NCBI GenBank assembly: GCA_022749755.1
Contig: CM040441.1
Span: 16,679,475-16,743,474 of the forward strand
Direction: 5' to 3'
DNA: 64,000 nucleotides
DNA from: Azadirachta indica
Lineage: Eukaryota; Streptophyta; Magnoliopsida; Sapindales; Meliaceae
Positions 24,511 to 37,439 of the stretch are shown in pieces. Position numbers and translations under genes: made by a program. The stretch's first letter is position 1. Every line of letters begins with the position of its first letter. Under the pieces are notes generated by a model. It was not told where the DNA came from. It did no database searches and saw only the letters and a program-made list of their open reading frames with translations.

Positions 24511-25223
24511 TAGGTTTAATTTTTGTGGGTGTTTCTTTAATTAATTTGGTATTTGTTTTGTGGGTTTTCATTAATGGTAAAGAATTATGTATCATTAATA
24601 ATTGAGAATTTGGTTGGACGAACAATATCGACTTCAGACGACAAGCAGCAAGCTAAATGACTCCAAGTTCACCACAGTTATTACCTTTTAGAGATACTTA
24701 AACAGTTCAACTAGCCATTTCTAGTAAATGATTTTATTTTTCTAGAAATCTTCTGGTACGTGTTTTCCGAGGAAGAAACAACAGTAGTAATTACTACTGT
24801 TGGTTAGGTCCACTTGATGTGAAAAAAAGGATAAATAACATATGCTAGTCAGTACAGGTAACTGCATTAAGTCTGTTAAAAGGATAGAAAGGTAATTATG
24901 TTAAATTTAACTAACAGTGTCAAGAATTCGGAAGAGGTATGTGCCTAGTTTCGAATTTATGTCATCTATGTAATAAATTGCAAACCTCGGGGGGAGAAAA
25001 GTGATAATATCCCCCAACGTACAAATAAGATTAAAGCAGCCTCAAATTAGTTAACCCATCATCTTCTTCATTAAATATTGTAATTACATGGTAACTCTCA
25101 CTAATAACACATTACTTAATAAGTAAACCACTTTATATATAAAACAACCAAACATTTACAGAAATTTTTAGTATTACAACATATAAAGCTATGCAATTAT
25201 ATATCACAGAGAATTAATTAAGA
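24511..25223. other. 3' flank of the first CCD4 copy
   Basis: 25020-25223 is clearly homologous to 39855-40059 downstream of the second CCD4 copy (shared 'cattacttaataagtaaa', 'atataaagctatgcaattat'), so this is the duplicated 3' UTR and downstream DNA. From 24511 to about 25010 nothing was recognised. Confidence 0.6.
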
Positions 25224-27004
25224 TCATAAAACTTGTCCACTTAATTCTTGTGCACTAACAAAAGTACCATGAAATCCATAAGGCACCCTACTTGGCAACC
25301 TTATCCAAGCCACTTGCTCCATGCTCGAAGCTTTCACTATTATCAATTCCGATTCTTCTCTTCTTTCATCTCTCACAAAACCCATTATTATAAATCCTTC
25401 ATCTTCGCTTTCACTGCCTACTTTATTACTGTTTTCGGCTACAAACATTGGCTCACCTCCAAAACAAAGTGCACCGTACATGAATTTTGTCACCTTACCC
25501 TTCTCCAAATCAACTTTAGCGAAGCCGCTACACTTGGGCCACGGCTCCGTTATTGCTAGGTAAACGTACCGGGTCTTTTGACCCAAGAGGTTTCCGTTAA
25601 CTTGACCCGCCTCCAAATTCATACCATAAACTATTACTCGTCGGGTTGATTTTCCATTTCTTAAGTTCATTCGGATTTCGGATAATTCATTCCGTGTCGG
25701 GTCTTCGTATTCGTTGAAGACGGAGTCGGGAGGGTCCATGCATGACCCGATTACAACAATGGTTTTGTCACCATTAATGCTATCATTTTCTTCCCATGCA
25801 TTCCATAAATGGAAGCAGAAACAATTGGGTACATCGATCCATTGAATACCCGACTCGTCAAAATCGTTTTTGGACAAAATTCCAAACCGGGATGCTTTGT
25901 TTTTGTCGAAAATAACAGGAGAACTGCCTCGAATCATGTCGGACAACTTGAATACCACTTGGTGATCCGGAATTACGACGTAATTTTCTGTAATGGCAAA
26001 GTCGTGAATCATTGTGGGCTGGTCGAGAGTAATATCCACGTCACGTGACTTCCTTCCGTCAGTACCAAACTTGAAATATTTCAAGTATGGTTTATTTATA
26101 ACGTTGTAACTGAGTGCATGCAAATCACCTGTAACAGGATCCACCTTGGGGTGGGCAATCATGGGACAGTCGAGCTGATCGTCGAAATTGAACCGTCTGA
26201 TCGTTTCAAGTTCGCCGTCTGGTTTGATTTCGACGTGATAAGGAAGATCATCTTCTGACATGGCTAATAATCTACCGTTGAAAAAAAAACTAGTCCAGCA
26301 TTTGCCGTGCCCATGCCACGGGACCCGTCAACCAAGCCCACTCCAACTCGAGCCACGTATAGAGCCAGCCGAGCTAAACCCAAGTGGCCATGCAGCTCGC
26401 CAATTGGTTTCGGAAACACTGCCCTACCATATTCAGCTTCCTGCACTAGCCGGCTCGTACGAGTATACCTGCAGCTATAGCTAGCCTTATTGTCATCTCC
26501 CAATGTCACAGCATGAATCATACCATCACCGTCAAATAAATGGTGACCACCTGAGGGTGCAAACATAGGATTAGCACCATTTCTGACATAAACACCACGT
26601 AAGCAAGTTGGAATCTGACCAAAAACTTGTAACCCGTGACGAACTGGACACTCTTCGACAGGAGCAAAATTGCCCGAAATCTGAACCGTTGGATCTACCG
26701 TTTTTGGTAAACTTTTGCCTTGCTCAAAGAAAACTATTAGCGACTCCTCAATTCTGTCAAGAGCCGAAGCTGCAAGCTTTTGGAGTGGATTCCAGTGAAA
26801 TGGGTAGTTGGGTTTTGTTGGCTTTAACAAAGGTTTCGGGCCTGCCGGTTCCGGTGGTTGCAGTAGAGGGGTTGGAAGAGGCCGTGGTGGCGGCAGTTTA
26901 TAAGGATTAATGAGAATTTTCGAAGTAAAATCTGGATATCGAGCAAGAGTTACTTCACGTTTATAAAGAGGTGGGTTGGAGAAGAATTGAAGAGAAGCTT
27001 GCAT
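25224..27004 (-). pseudogene. CCD4: Carotenoid cleavage dioxygenase 4, copy 1, frameshifted in a poly-T run
   Basis: An intronless CCD4 gene is split over two frames (27004 to about 26282, then to 25224). CCD4 enzymes are non-haem iron dioxygenases in plastids, usually in plastoglobules, that cleave carotenoids into apocarotenoids. The N terminus looks like a transit peptide followed by a Pro-rich stretch and the core '[11 protein letters not shown]'. The four iron-binding histidines are all in the second frame: [24 protein letters not shown] and YGFHGTF (residues 37, 86, 151 and 331 of that 345-codon frame). The break lies in a run of nine A on the plus strand (26281-26289), where the sister copy has seven. 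With two bases fewer the gene reads through as 592 residues. As written, translation stops after 'LVFFSTVDY' before any iron ligand. It is a pseudogene unless the run length is an assembly error. A TATA box lies upstream. Confidence 0.9.
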
Positions 27005-27093
27005 GGTTGAAAATGGAAAGAAAGAAACTAATTGCTGAGAAGATAGTGGAAAGAATTTGTATTGTGCGATAGTATTGGTTGTTACTTAGGGGG

Positions 27094-27102
27094 CTTTATA
27101 TA
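27094..27102 (-). promoter_or_regulatory. TATA box of CCD4 copy 1
   Basis: The minus strand reads TATATAAAG here, about 90 bases upstream of the ATG at 27004, a normal plant TATA position. The corresponding block is absent from CCD4 copy 2, where a stretch of about 46 bases is missing. A G-box (CACGTG) lies further upstream near 27184. Confidence 0.6.
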
Positions 27103-27339
27103 GTGAGAAGAAAGTGGTAAGTGCACTCAGTGGAGAGATAAGCTACGTAGCACAGCATGTCCAGCAAATAAAACGACGTATAGACACGTGGAATCTGAAA
27201 CTTCTGCCTAATACATTTGATTAAGCGCTAATTAAAGTGTTTTAATTCTCCTTATATATGTGATATAATAACCGAATCTCCGTATGCAATGACGAATTTG
27301 ACTTGAGAAATTTTATATACAGAGAATTTAATTTAATTC

Positions 27340-30300
27340 CGATCGAGCCATCCATTTTTAGGACTTGGACGTGTGGCATTTTGTATACATAGAATTTAAT
27401 TTAATTTAATAAATTTGTTTAATTCTAGCCATCCATGTGTGGGCTCTAAATTAAATTAATGTATGTGTTAACCTGTGCAATGTATTATGACAATAAATTA
27501 TTAATTAATATTTGAAAGTGGAATATAAATGTGAACCTTGTTAGTAATGGAAGCTAATTAATTAACCTTATCCAAAATGTTCCACCAATATTTTATAATA
27601 TATGATTAAATGATGTCTAGTCATCAAAAGTATATATAGAAATTGGCTTTAGAATATGGTTGTCAAAAGTTTATTTGATCAACAACAACAGGGTCTGGTC
27701 TGCCATTTTATTATTGAAAAAGATTTAGATGTGATTGAAAAATTAATATATATTATAACGATAAAAGTCAAAAGTGTTGAATATATAATCAATGGGCTTG
27801 CATTTTTGTCCTACAGTAGTGTGCATGTGTCTTCATTAATACTAAAAAGTATTCGAAATGCATTTTTATTATAATTATTAAAATTAAAAAAAATTTAATT
27901 TCATATCAAAAGTAAGTAAAATGATATTTAAAATAATACGCATACTATGTTAAAATAATGGTATATATTAATTAAAATTGAATGTTGCTAACATACAATG
28001 TTAAATGCTATAATAAAGATTACCTTACATGTTATGCTTTAACAAATTGGGTTTATGGATATTTTTAAAATTAATATTTATTAAAAAATAGTATAAACGC
28101 TCACAGTCAAATTTTATTTATTGCAAAAAAAATAGCTAAAATTCATTTTCAAAAAAAATCTTTAATCAAAATTAAATTAAATTATTTAATAAGAAACATA
28201 AAAATATTCTAATTATCAATTTTATTAATAAATAACACTAAATTTAATCTATATATCATATTTTATTATTCTCATTTTTTTTCAATATTCTATGAATGTT
28301 TCTAATCCTCTTTTTTTAAAGCAAAAATTATACTCTTACCAAAAACAAGAGTGTTGCTGCCCATGAATTGTCATGTGTTAAGTATAATTTAAATAATAAT
28401 TTTCATTAATGTAAAATCATTTCATAGAACATATTAACCATATATAATTATTATTAACAAAAACAAAATTGTATAAAACAAATTGACACAATAAATTTGA
28501 GGAAACGACAAATAATTCTTTGAGTTTAGAACTTAATAAATGCTCCTGAAATTTGAAAATGAGTATTTTTAAAATTAATGTTTAAACCTCTTGCAGGCAC
28601 AAGGAAAATCTACTTAATACATGCAATTACTTTAACTCAAACCTCTTTTTTTATAAAAGAGAAGAAAAGTAAGAATTTTAACAATAGATTATTAGTAAGT
28701 GACTTGTGAATATGATACTTAATATTTATGTAATTATATATTTATTTATCATATGATAAAGTCTCAAATGATATATCAAATCATGCAAGAAATAAGCACA
28801 AAGTATTGCCTGCCACATTGTGTCCCAAAGTCCATTGGTTATCTTATACATTTAGTGCAAGTTTTTTTTTCATTTTTCGTTTTCTTTTGGAGTTTGTGGT
28901 GTGATTAATTATTTAATTAATATATATAAATTTAATTGAAGCTGACTTAAGCAATGTGAACTCTTTCATAAGAATTTGGCACAAATAAGTGGTGCCTTAA
29001 TTTAATGACAATAATAATTTTTCAAAAAAAGATTCTTTTCACCCAAAATTGGTCAAAAGATGGGTTATTATCTGCCCATAAACTTTGATTTATAGTTTAC
29101 CATATGTCAAGCTTAGCTTCAAAATCTTAAATTTTAATTAATTCTCATAATTTAAGCTCAATTAGTGGTTGTGAATTGTGATCTTGGTCAATCCAATTTT
29201 TTGGTCACTTGACTAATTGTGAACTCTATATATTTTATTGAGGAAACCACAATTGGAAATTAGGAATAGCAAACATGTCAATATATGTCATTATCGATCA
29301 ACTATAATTCACATTTCCAAAATAAAAATTATTATGTAAATTGTATTAAAGTTATAACAATTGGCTGTTAGAGGTTTATGTTTTAATTGTACTTTCTTTC
29401 TTTTTATTGTTAATTTGATTAAAAAAATCTTTTGTATAGTTAAGGTTTTCAGAACAAAAATTCTAAGTATTATGTTGGGTTACTAAACTAAATAATTATC
29501 ATATTTTAGTCTAATCACTCCTTCAAATGATCTATTCTAATGTGTGTATGAGATATTTGTCTGACTCGCAATGTCAAATTTATAACATTATAGCATAATA
29601 ATATTACTTATATTAAAAAAAATCTACATTTCTTTAAAGATATATAGGATTCAATTTTAAGACATTGTGCATTAATTTAGAAGTTATTATCAATAGAATT
29701 AATTAATATCCATTACAGAAATAACAAGGCAAGATATTAAGGTTGCTTATTGTAGCAAAAAGAGAAAAAGGGATGAATTGACTAGTTTGATAAAGGTGCA
29801 AAAACAATTAACAATTATCAAAATTTCAAATAATTAAACACTAATAATAATTACAACATCTTATTGGTTTTGGTTTGTCAACCCACTAAAAATCTAAAAT
29901 TGAAAATATTAAAAAAAAAAAAAGCTGCCTTCACATCAATAAGCCCCCATTAGACACAAAACCAAAATGGTGACTATTGTTGTCACCACCAAGCACAAAT
30001 TGTTTCCTAATTCCCATTTAGGTGTTATCCCATTATCATATTATACTTTTTGAACATATCAAATCAATATCAATAAATGTATTTTGGAGAAGTTTCGTAT
30101 CGAACAACTTTACTTTCTATTTAAGGAAATGAAAACCACATAACATTATAAAATTTAATTGAAAATTATAATTACCATAGTGATGTGTGCATGCTTGATT
30201 TACTCTTGGTGGCAAAAAAGAGAAAAGAAATGTTTTAATATCAAATGTTAGAATTTTATAATTTGCAATTGATATTTAATTTGTTTATTATTGATATCTT

Positions 30301-31150
30301 TATTAGGTATTTGTCAAAATCCATCGACGTTAAATATATAAATAATACGTATACAAAATCACTATATAAATTAATACAATAACCACATATTTTATATTTT
30401 AAAAATTTTTATTTTAATTTCTTTTTTACTTAATTTTCAAAAATAACTATTTGCATAAATTTTTTTTTATTTTGAACTAAACAACTATATTTCCATAAAA
30501 AATATCGTAGCCACGTTAACTTAAATTACGTTATGCGCTAGAAACTACTCTATTTGTATAGATATGGAAAATGGGTTCTTCATGACTCCTTTAGGAATAA
30601 CCAACTCATGAGTCAATTGGATTATTACAAAAGAGATGATAATAAACTCGGATATTTTGAGCACAGTTTAATTAAAAAGTATAATTTAAGTCACACTCAA
30701 AACCTTGCTTTTTAATGTATTAGAAACCCTAATTTTTAGCATGGCTTAACTAAAAATCATAGATTAATCCTTACTTGGAAGTTAGTTTTTCACTAAGCTA
30801 AAAAGTCTAATTTTTAATGTATAGTAAATTAGAGTTTCGAGTGCAACTATACTCATAATTTTCAATTTAGCAGCGCTCAAAAGTGTCACAATGAAAAAGT
30901 CTCACGAACACCGCAAATCATGGAATTATGTTATCATTACTGCTTTCATCTGAGTCAATTATGATTTTGAGTTTTGAGAATATAGAGAATAGTATTAGGG
31001 TTCTGAGTATTATAAAATTTTAATGGATTTTTATTGTTTGTGAAATGTAAAAGTATTTTTATCAAAATTACGATCATTGGCCTAAAGATAGAAATTGGGG
31101 TAAAAAGATGCTAAATGGAAAATTTTCCTTTATACTTTTATAGAATTAAA
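27340..31150. repeat. CCD4 upstream flank, copy attached to its gene
   Basis: This is the partner of 20340-23640 in direct orientation, described there. It contains only short open frames with no recognisable product and is AT-rich throughout. The two copies differ by many small indels, so the duplication is not recent. Confidence 0.75.
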
Positions 31151-31564
31151 AAATAAGTTATGAAATATGTGAGAAAAAAAATAAATTTTAAAACATACTC
31201 ATAAATATTAATTTAAGATGTCTACTCTAGCTTCATACTTAGCTAATATAACTAATAAGTTTTAACTCATAAAAATATAATAATATTCTTACTAAATTTA
31301 ACAAAATTATCTTTTTTTTAATTTATAGTGAAAATTGAGTGTTAATATCTTGAAACATATAGTGATCGGAGATGAGAAAATTCATGTTTAACTTAAGGAT
31401 AGTATATCCTTTTAGTATTTTGTTGCACTTGTGATTGTATATTAGTAGCAACATTATTAATTATCTTAAATGTATACAAATTGAATAACAATTCATTATA
31501 TATATAATTAATATATGATATTTAAAGTAATTTTTTAAAAAAATATATACATAAAATTTGTTTT

Positions 31565-32028
31565 TGATATTAAATTTAGTCACATAATATCAACTAATAA
31601 ATTTTTAGGTTTTTGTGAGAAGAAAAAGTTTCTTTCTCTTTTCTTTTTTCTTTTTGATATACTTACTCATTCTTTAAACCTTTTAGAATCCTAATCTCAA
31701 TATAATCCTAATTAAACATAATTTACGTATTATATTTTAGTAAGCTTAAATTAGATAATTAAGGTAATTTTTCTGATGGGTTAAATTAGATATACCTTTC
31801 TTATTAAGCTCATTGTTATGTTATGTTTAGGAAATGACTAATACAAAATCTTTATTTAAATTGATCTAAATTAGGTCCATCTATTTAGAGAAACAAGTGC
31901 AACATGTATTGAGCTAAGCCCATTTTGTTTGTTAATTCCAACTGGATGTGGAGGTTTAAACATAGGTTTGTAAGAAATTCAAGAACTCATTCTCTTATCT
32001 GTTCTCCATCAAAAATTAGAGTCTAACA
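31565..32028 (-). repeat. LTR, left copy (element 3' LTR)
   Basis: It aligns along its whole length with 39247-39713, for example 'ttaattccaactggatgtg' and 'actaatacaaaatc'. Its outer edge reads tttttgatatt instead of the tgttgatatt of the other LTR, so the exact left border is uncertain by a few bases. Confidence 0.85.
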
Positions 32029-32039
32029 TAAAGTCCCCT

Positions 32040-32077
32040 AGTTTTAATAATAGCTGAGTTCAGCTACTATTAAAACT
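32040..32077. repeat. Near-perfect 18-bp inverted repeat just inside the left LTR
   Basis: The arms 'agttttaataatagctga' and 'tcagctactattaaaact' pair with one mismatch across a 2-bp spacer. A partial, non-palindromic version of the same neighbourhood recurs at about 33830-33880 after a 'cccaacatagagtcc' stretch, which hints at nested or rearranged element ends. Confidence 0.65.
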
Positions 32078-32079
32078 TA

Positions 32080-35000
32080 AACTAGCTAATTTATTTGGCC
32101 CCAGGCAAACTCGCTATCATGACTTCATTCTAAAAAGAGATAATTGAAAGTTTTTATTTCCTTTATTGTCTTATCTTTTGGGCTGTTGTATTTGCCTGAA
32201 TGTTTTGCCGACGATTGTGTGAATTAGGTAGTCTGAAACAAGTTCGTATGTCAATGTGGTTATGTTATTCCTATTTTATTTTTTATTCATGCCTGTAAGT
32301 AGAGTTTTTGTGTAGGCGAATTGGTCCATGGGTTGACTTTTGCTTAGAGGTTTTAACTCTTCTAAGTATAATTCTAATCAAATTGATTTCTTGACTTGTC
32401 AAGGACAAGCGATCGGTTCAGAAAGTCATCTAGATATCAGGTCTAGCAATATTTTATATACATATAAATATGTATATATATTTTATGCATATATGTATAT
32501 TTTTTATGATCCAAGATTTTTCCTTTTGCAAGCAAGAGGTGAGGTGTAACCCGATTTATCGCTTTGGCCTCTTTATACTGAACTGTTGTACTGTATTTTT
32601 GTCCACTTCATGTGTGCTTGGTTACAATCCGAGGATGCCATTTTGACGCGTAGCTTTCGCGAAAGGTTGGTTATAAACCGTCTTATCGATTTGGCATGTT
32701 TTTCCCACTTTCATGGGAGTGCAAAATGGCAGTATTGTGCTTCTTTAAGCTCTATATTGCTTATAATGAATTTTTTAGGTCTAATTATTTATCTTTCTTT
32801 TTCAAATTCACGGAGTTTCAGATTCTGAACCTATGAGAGTGCCTCTTAACTTTTTTTTTTCTGGATATTCTGGTGGGCGTTCATGGCTTAAAACTTGAAC
32901 ACTTGATAATTGGCATACTAAGTGTGACTTATATGTATCAGAGACACGGATTTTGGTCTTTAATTAGAAGGGTTTTGCAAATTGTTGTCAATGTTGTTCA
33001 TAATATAACCAATTTTGACTTTTACAAATTTATTGTGTTCATATAAAACTCTTTAAAGGTTAATTAGGGTTTGTCTCTTGTCATGTGACCACTGTATACG
33101 AAGAAGATATTGATTAAAAAATAAATGTAGAAAATGTTTATATATAACTTTGAAACAGCAAGCAAATACTTCATTATACAACATACACGATCTTTTGGAT
33201 TAATATAATTATTTATTCATTTAAGTCACGTCCTGCCTTTGTTAAATTATTGGCACCAAGGATGAAGAAATTCTTGTGTTTTCCTTTATCTTTGCATGTC
33301 TTTAGAAATTGGTATATATGTATGTAGATAAATGTTGCTGATGTAGCCTATCCCTTTTCGTGTATATATATATATATATGATATATAAATTACGTATCGA
33401 ATTAGTGGATACGAATTTCACATAATGAAGAAGTTACAAGCACATGTATGCCAATTGTCGATATTTCGGGAACTACTTGTTTTTTTTTTTTTTTTTTTTT
33501 TTGCCTAACATGTATATATATTTGCATAAGCACGTATGAATATATATACAAGAGTTGTCCGTGTATCGATAATTTCATGTTTCTCATTTCTTGATTTATA
33601 TAGATGGTGCTTGTAGTAGAGATCAGTTTTGTAGGACCTCCAAAGATTCAACACGGTTATCTTCCTTATGGGCCTTGTATTATTAGATTTCAAGTTGGAC
33701 TATGTAATCCTGAGGATGTTGATTATGGGGGTGGTCAGAATAGAGCTTTCACATACATTTTATCTAATATGAGCTGTTGCTTGATCTCGAGAAATCAAAG
33801 CTCGACATGTCATGTCAGAAACTCAGTCCCAACATAGAGTCCACAATTTCAATTATAGCAGCTACTATTTAAAATTAATGAAAATTTTTAATAATGAAAA
33901 ATACTCGTCCAAAAAATTATTCGCTATACGTGAAAGTCTTGAACCCTCTCTCTTTCTATTTCTTTAAATTACATGAATGACCATTGTATGCATGCAAGTA
34001 TGTTATATATAACAAATATGCAGTAATTAATGTATGTATACGCATGAAAAAAGAGTCCATGAATAGGTGTTACATGTCTCACTCATTTTCCTCATGACGT
34101 GTATTATAGGGACATAAAAGAGCATGTGTTTATACACACATGCAAGATAGCTTTCAGTATTTTTGAAAATATTTTTTAAAAATTTTTTATTTGCACCTCA
34201 TAATTTGTATCTACCTATACACGGATGTGTCTATGCTTATGCCCATACATACTATTGTTGTCTCCATAATGTTGTCCCCTGGATGTATCATTGAAGAAAT
34301 AGGGTCCTATTATTTATTCTCAAAATTGTAATAATGTAGATACCTGATAAAATTTTATTTTATTTTATTATGATTATTTTTACTTTAATCTTACAGATGT
34401 ATTGCCGTTACCTTGGTTCCTGGTTGAGGCCTCAAGTGGCCGTGAACAAGTTTTATAGAGGTGCACTAATCTGATTATATTTGCATTATTATATATTTGT
34501 GCATTTTGTAGCTTTCTTACACATTTTCATGACGCCAAGATTAGTTTGACCATCAGCTTGTGAAAGACTTCTATTCTTAAAGAGAGAACTTGAGGGTCTT
34601 AAGTAGGAGAAAAAAGCTTGAGTACCAAGTTACCAAGTTGCAATCAAGTTTGATTGAAAGGGAAAGGCAGTATATAAGGGGATGGTCCGAGAAAAGAGAT
34701 AACAGGACAGAAGAAGATGCATTTAAGGTGATATATACTTGCCATTTTTTTTTAAAGTTCTTAAGAAGTTCTTTGTGGGTTTCCTGATTATTTAATGAAC
34801 CGACTTAACGTGCTTGCTGCAGATTTTAAGAAAAGAAAATTGTAGATATTTTTTTCATTTTATGTATATATATTCCTGCACTCCTCAGTATCTCAATTTG
34901 TTGGTGAATTGAGAATACTTTTCTCTTCTGCTGAAGAGCCAATCGTGCATGTAGGAAGTTTGCCATGCATGCGTGAGTCTTTGCATAAGAGACCATAATT

Positions 35001-35430
35001 TCTTCCATGACTTTTGTAGTAGACGGAGATCATGATTTTTTGTCATTTCTTCCATTCATCCATCCACTTTGGTTTATTGTAATCATGAATTTTTTTTTTC
35101 CCTTTTTTATTCATTAACTGGGATTGAAAATGGTTAAGTTATTTCTTGGAACCATAGATACTTCGAATCTTGTAGAGGTCTGCACATGATGAAGCTAGTA
35201 GTAGCAATACTAGTTGAAGACAAACTTTTGAAAAAATGTTAACTAAATTAAATTAACTTAGATTATCATTATTGTATGAATACATTAATGTATTCGTGTC
35301 TCTTTTCAAACCACACAGTTTGTTGATTTGTAGATACACTATCTTACCTATATTTTATGTTCTAGTCAATGCCTTAGGAAGTCCATTAGACCAATAATAA
35401 ATTTGCAGTTGCCAATTTTTGTTTTTTTTG
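32080..35430. other. Internal DNA of the LTR element, content unrecognised
   Basis: This part of the element lies downstream of gag in element orientation, where pol would be expected. No polymerase motif was recognised on either strand. Several plus-strand pieces look less random than the surroundings: 33604-33780 reads 'PKIQHGYLPYGPCIIRFQVG', and 34590-34730 gives a charged, coiled-coil-like stretch containing 'KKLEYQVTKLQSSLIERERQ' before a possible donor. They could be fragments of a captured host gene, but I do not recognise the family. A run of 22 T lies at 33481-33502 and an (AT)n tract at about 33364-33379. Confidence 0.3.
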
Positions 35431-35434
35431 AAGG

Positions 35435-35630
35435 GTTGGACATCGGTGATAAAGTTGTAAATGTAAGTATATGTTATATGCTTCGCATGGCCGCTGGAAC
35501 GTCGGTATTAAGGTTGCATGTATAAGTATATATTATGTGCTTCAAGTGTTCATTGGACATTAGTAACTACGATTGCATATATTAAGTAAATATTATGTGC
35601 TTTTCGTGGCCATTTACACTCTGACCCCTT
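35435..35630. repeat. Three imperfect tandem units of about 65 bp
   Basis: The stretch repeats 'gg(t)tgcatgtataagtatat' plus 'attatgtgctt' and a 'catt/cgctgga' joint three times at about 65-bp spacing (35448, 35512, 35575). It sits inside the LTR element and encodes nothing recognised. The DNA from 35631 to 36429 shows no gene. Confidence 0.6.
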
Positions 35631-36429
35631 AAGTCTTTCTCTCCCTTAAAGAAAGGAAGAAGAATTTTCCACCAAATGATGTAATTACCCTTTAGAATCC
35701 AAGCTAATTAGCTAAGTTAGTTAAAAAGACTGTTAATATTCATAGAATATACACTGTTGAATATGATGAAAAATGATCTTTGATTAGCTGGAATAATTAA
35801 TTTAATAATATGATGGTGTTTTTTTTTCTCTTTTCCTTGGACTCCCAATTTCATTTTGACAATAAAGGTTAAAATGCAGGAGTAATAAACATTAATTTAT
35901 TTAATCAAATCAAATTCAATGATAAGCTCAATTTCAAATCAGTGGGTGGGTAAGCGTATATCAACTTGTGTGCATCCTTGAAGATTTACAATCCCACACA
36001 AGAAAAGAAAGAAATGGTATATGTATATTTATGGGACAAATTGAATTAAACATTAGAAAAAATAGGATTCATGCTAGTAATTGTTTTACTGGCTTGTTCT
36101 CAATATATAATTGGAATTGTTTACACATATTTTCCTAAGCCTTGGATATATTACCGGATTCTTTATTGGCTATTATCCTAAGAATGTCTTGCTTTAGGAT
36201 TTTTGGATTCGAAAAGATAGCATTTGAGGAAAAGTTTCTTGAAAACATGGATAGCGCTAATACCATTGTTTCGAGTGGTGATGATCCTTTTATCCAGGAT
36301 TCGTGACCACTTGACTCATATTCTAGTTCTTTCTCTCTTTCTTTCATTTATTTTTTTTTTTTTAGATAACGACATGAATACCTCGCGAATACAATTTGGC
36401 ATTGAGTAGATGTACATGACTCTTTTGAG

Positions 36430-37245
36430 GTCAGATAGTCGGTACCATAGTGGTACAATAATGTCCTTCTAAACTTGTTACTTTGCTACTTAGAGGTGCT
36501 TGTAAGACTCTTCTAAGCTCAGTAATTAGTATCATGATGGTACAAGGTATGTCTTTCTAAACATGATGTTGGTACCTTTTCAGTATATTTTTAGGGTTTT
36601 TCTGGACATGAGTTCGGTACCTCTCTGATATTATTTTAGTGTTCTTTTAAACATGAAGTCGGTACCTCTTTAGTACGTTTTTTGTGTCTTTTTAGACATG
36701 ATGTTGATACCTCTGTGGTGTATTTTTGGTATCCTTTTGGCATAAAATTGGTACCTCCTTGGTACATTTTTGGAGTCCTTCTAAACATGATGTCGGTGCC
36801 TTTTTGGTATGTTTTTTGGTATCCTTCTAGACATTATGTTAGTACTTCTTTGGTACGTTTTTAGGGTCCTTCTAGATATGAGTTAATACCTCTTTAGTAT
36901 TTTTTTGGTATCTTTTTTAACATGAAGTCAGTACCTCTTTCGTACATTTTTGGTATCTTTTTGGACATGATGTTGGTGCCTCTATGGTATGTTTTTGGGA
37001 TCCTTTTAAACATGAGCTCCAACCTCTTTGGTACATTTTTAATGTCCTTCTGGACAAAATGTCAATACCTCTTTGGTATGTTTTTTGGTATCTTTCTAGA
37101 CATGATGTCGGACCTCTTTGGTACGTTTTTAGGTGTTCTTCTAGACATGATATCGATACCTCTTTCGTATGTTTTTGGGTCTTTTTGAACATGAGCTCAT
37201 TACCTCTTTGATACATTTTTAGTGTCTTTCTACATATGATGTCGA
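36430..37245. repeat. 45-bp minisatellite, about 16-18 units, codon-phased
   Basis: A unit of about 45 bp recurs with 'acatgatgtcggtacctctt' followed by 'tggta(c/t)(g/a)tttttgg' and 'tccttct'. Starts of the 'catga' element fall near 36556, 36603, 36650, 36696, 36783, 36920, 36964, 37010, 37098, 37144 and 37188. Because 45 is divisible by three, long open frames survive on both strands. On the minus strand they give a 15-residue repeat around 'KTYQRG'. The units at the left end are the most diverged. The array lies in the LTR element just downstream of gag, so it may once have been a repetitive part of the element's polyprotein. Confidence 0.85.
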
Positions 37246-37439
37246 TACATTATGGGAGTCTTCGTTTAAAAAGAACAAATAGGGCATTTTATTATGAGAT
37301 AACGAGATTATTCAAAATAGATAAAAATATCTAAGAAAAGTTAAAGAAATTGATCATAAGGTAATTAAAAATAACTAAATAAAACTTAAAGACAAAATAA
37401 AATAATAAAAGAAATGAGTAAAGATAACTAAGCTGAAAC

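Noticed and set aside
25224..27004. Two separate genes in CCD4 copy 1
   Set aside because: The sister copy reads straight through the junction in one frame, so the split is a frameshift within one gene.
36917..37216. Overlapping open frames on both strands
   Set aside because: They arise from the 45-bp minisatellite, whose unit length is a multiple of three. They are not independent genes.
36430..37245. CRISPR-like array
   Set aside because: It consists of adjacent diverged tandem units without unique spacers, inside a plant retroelement.
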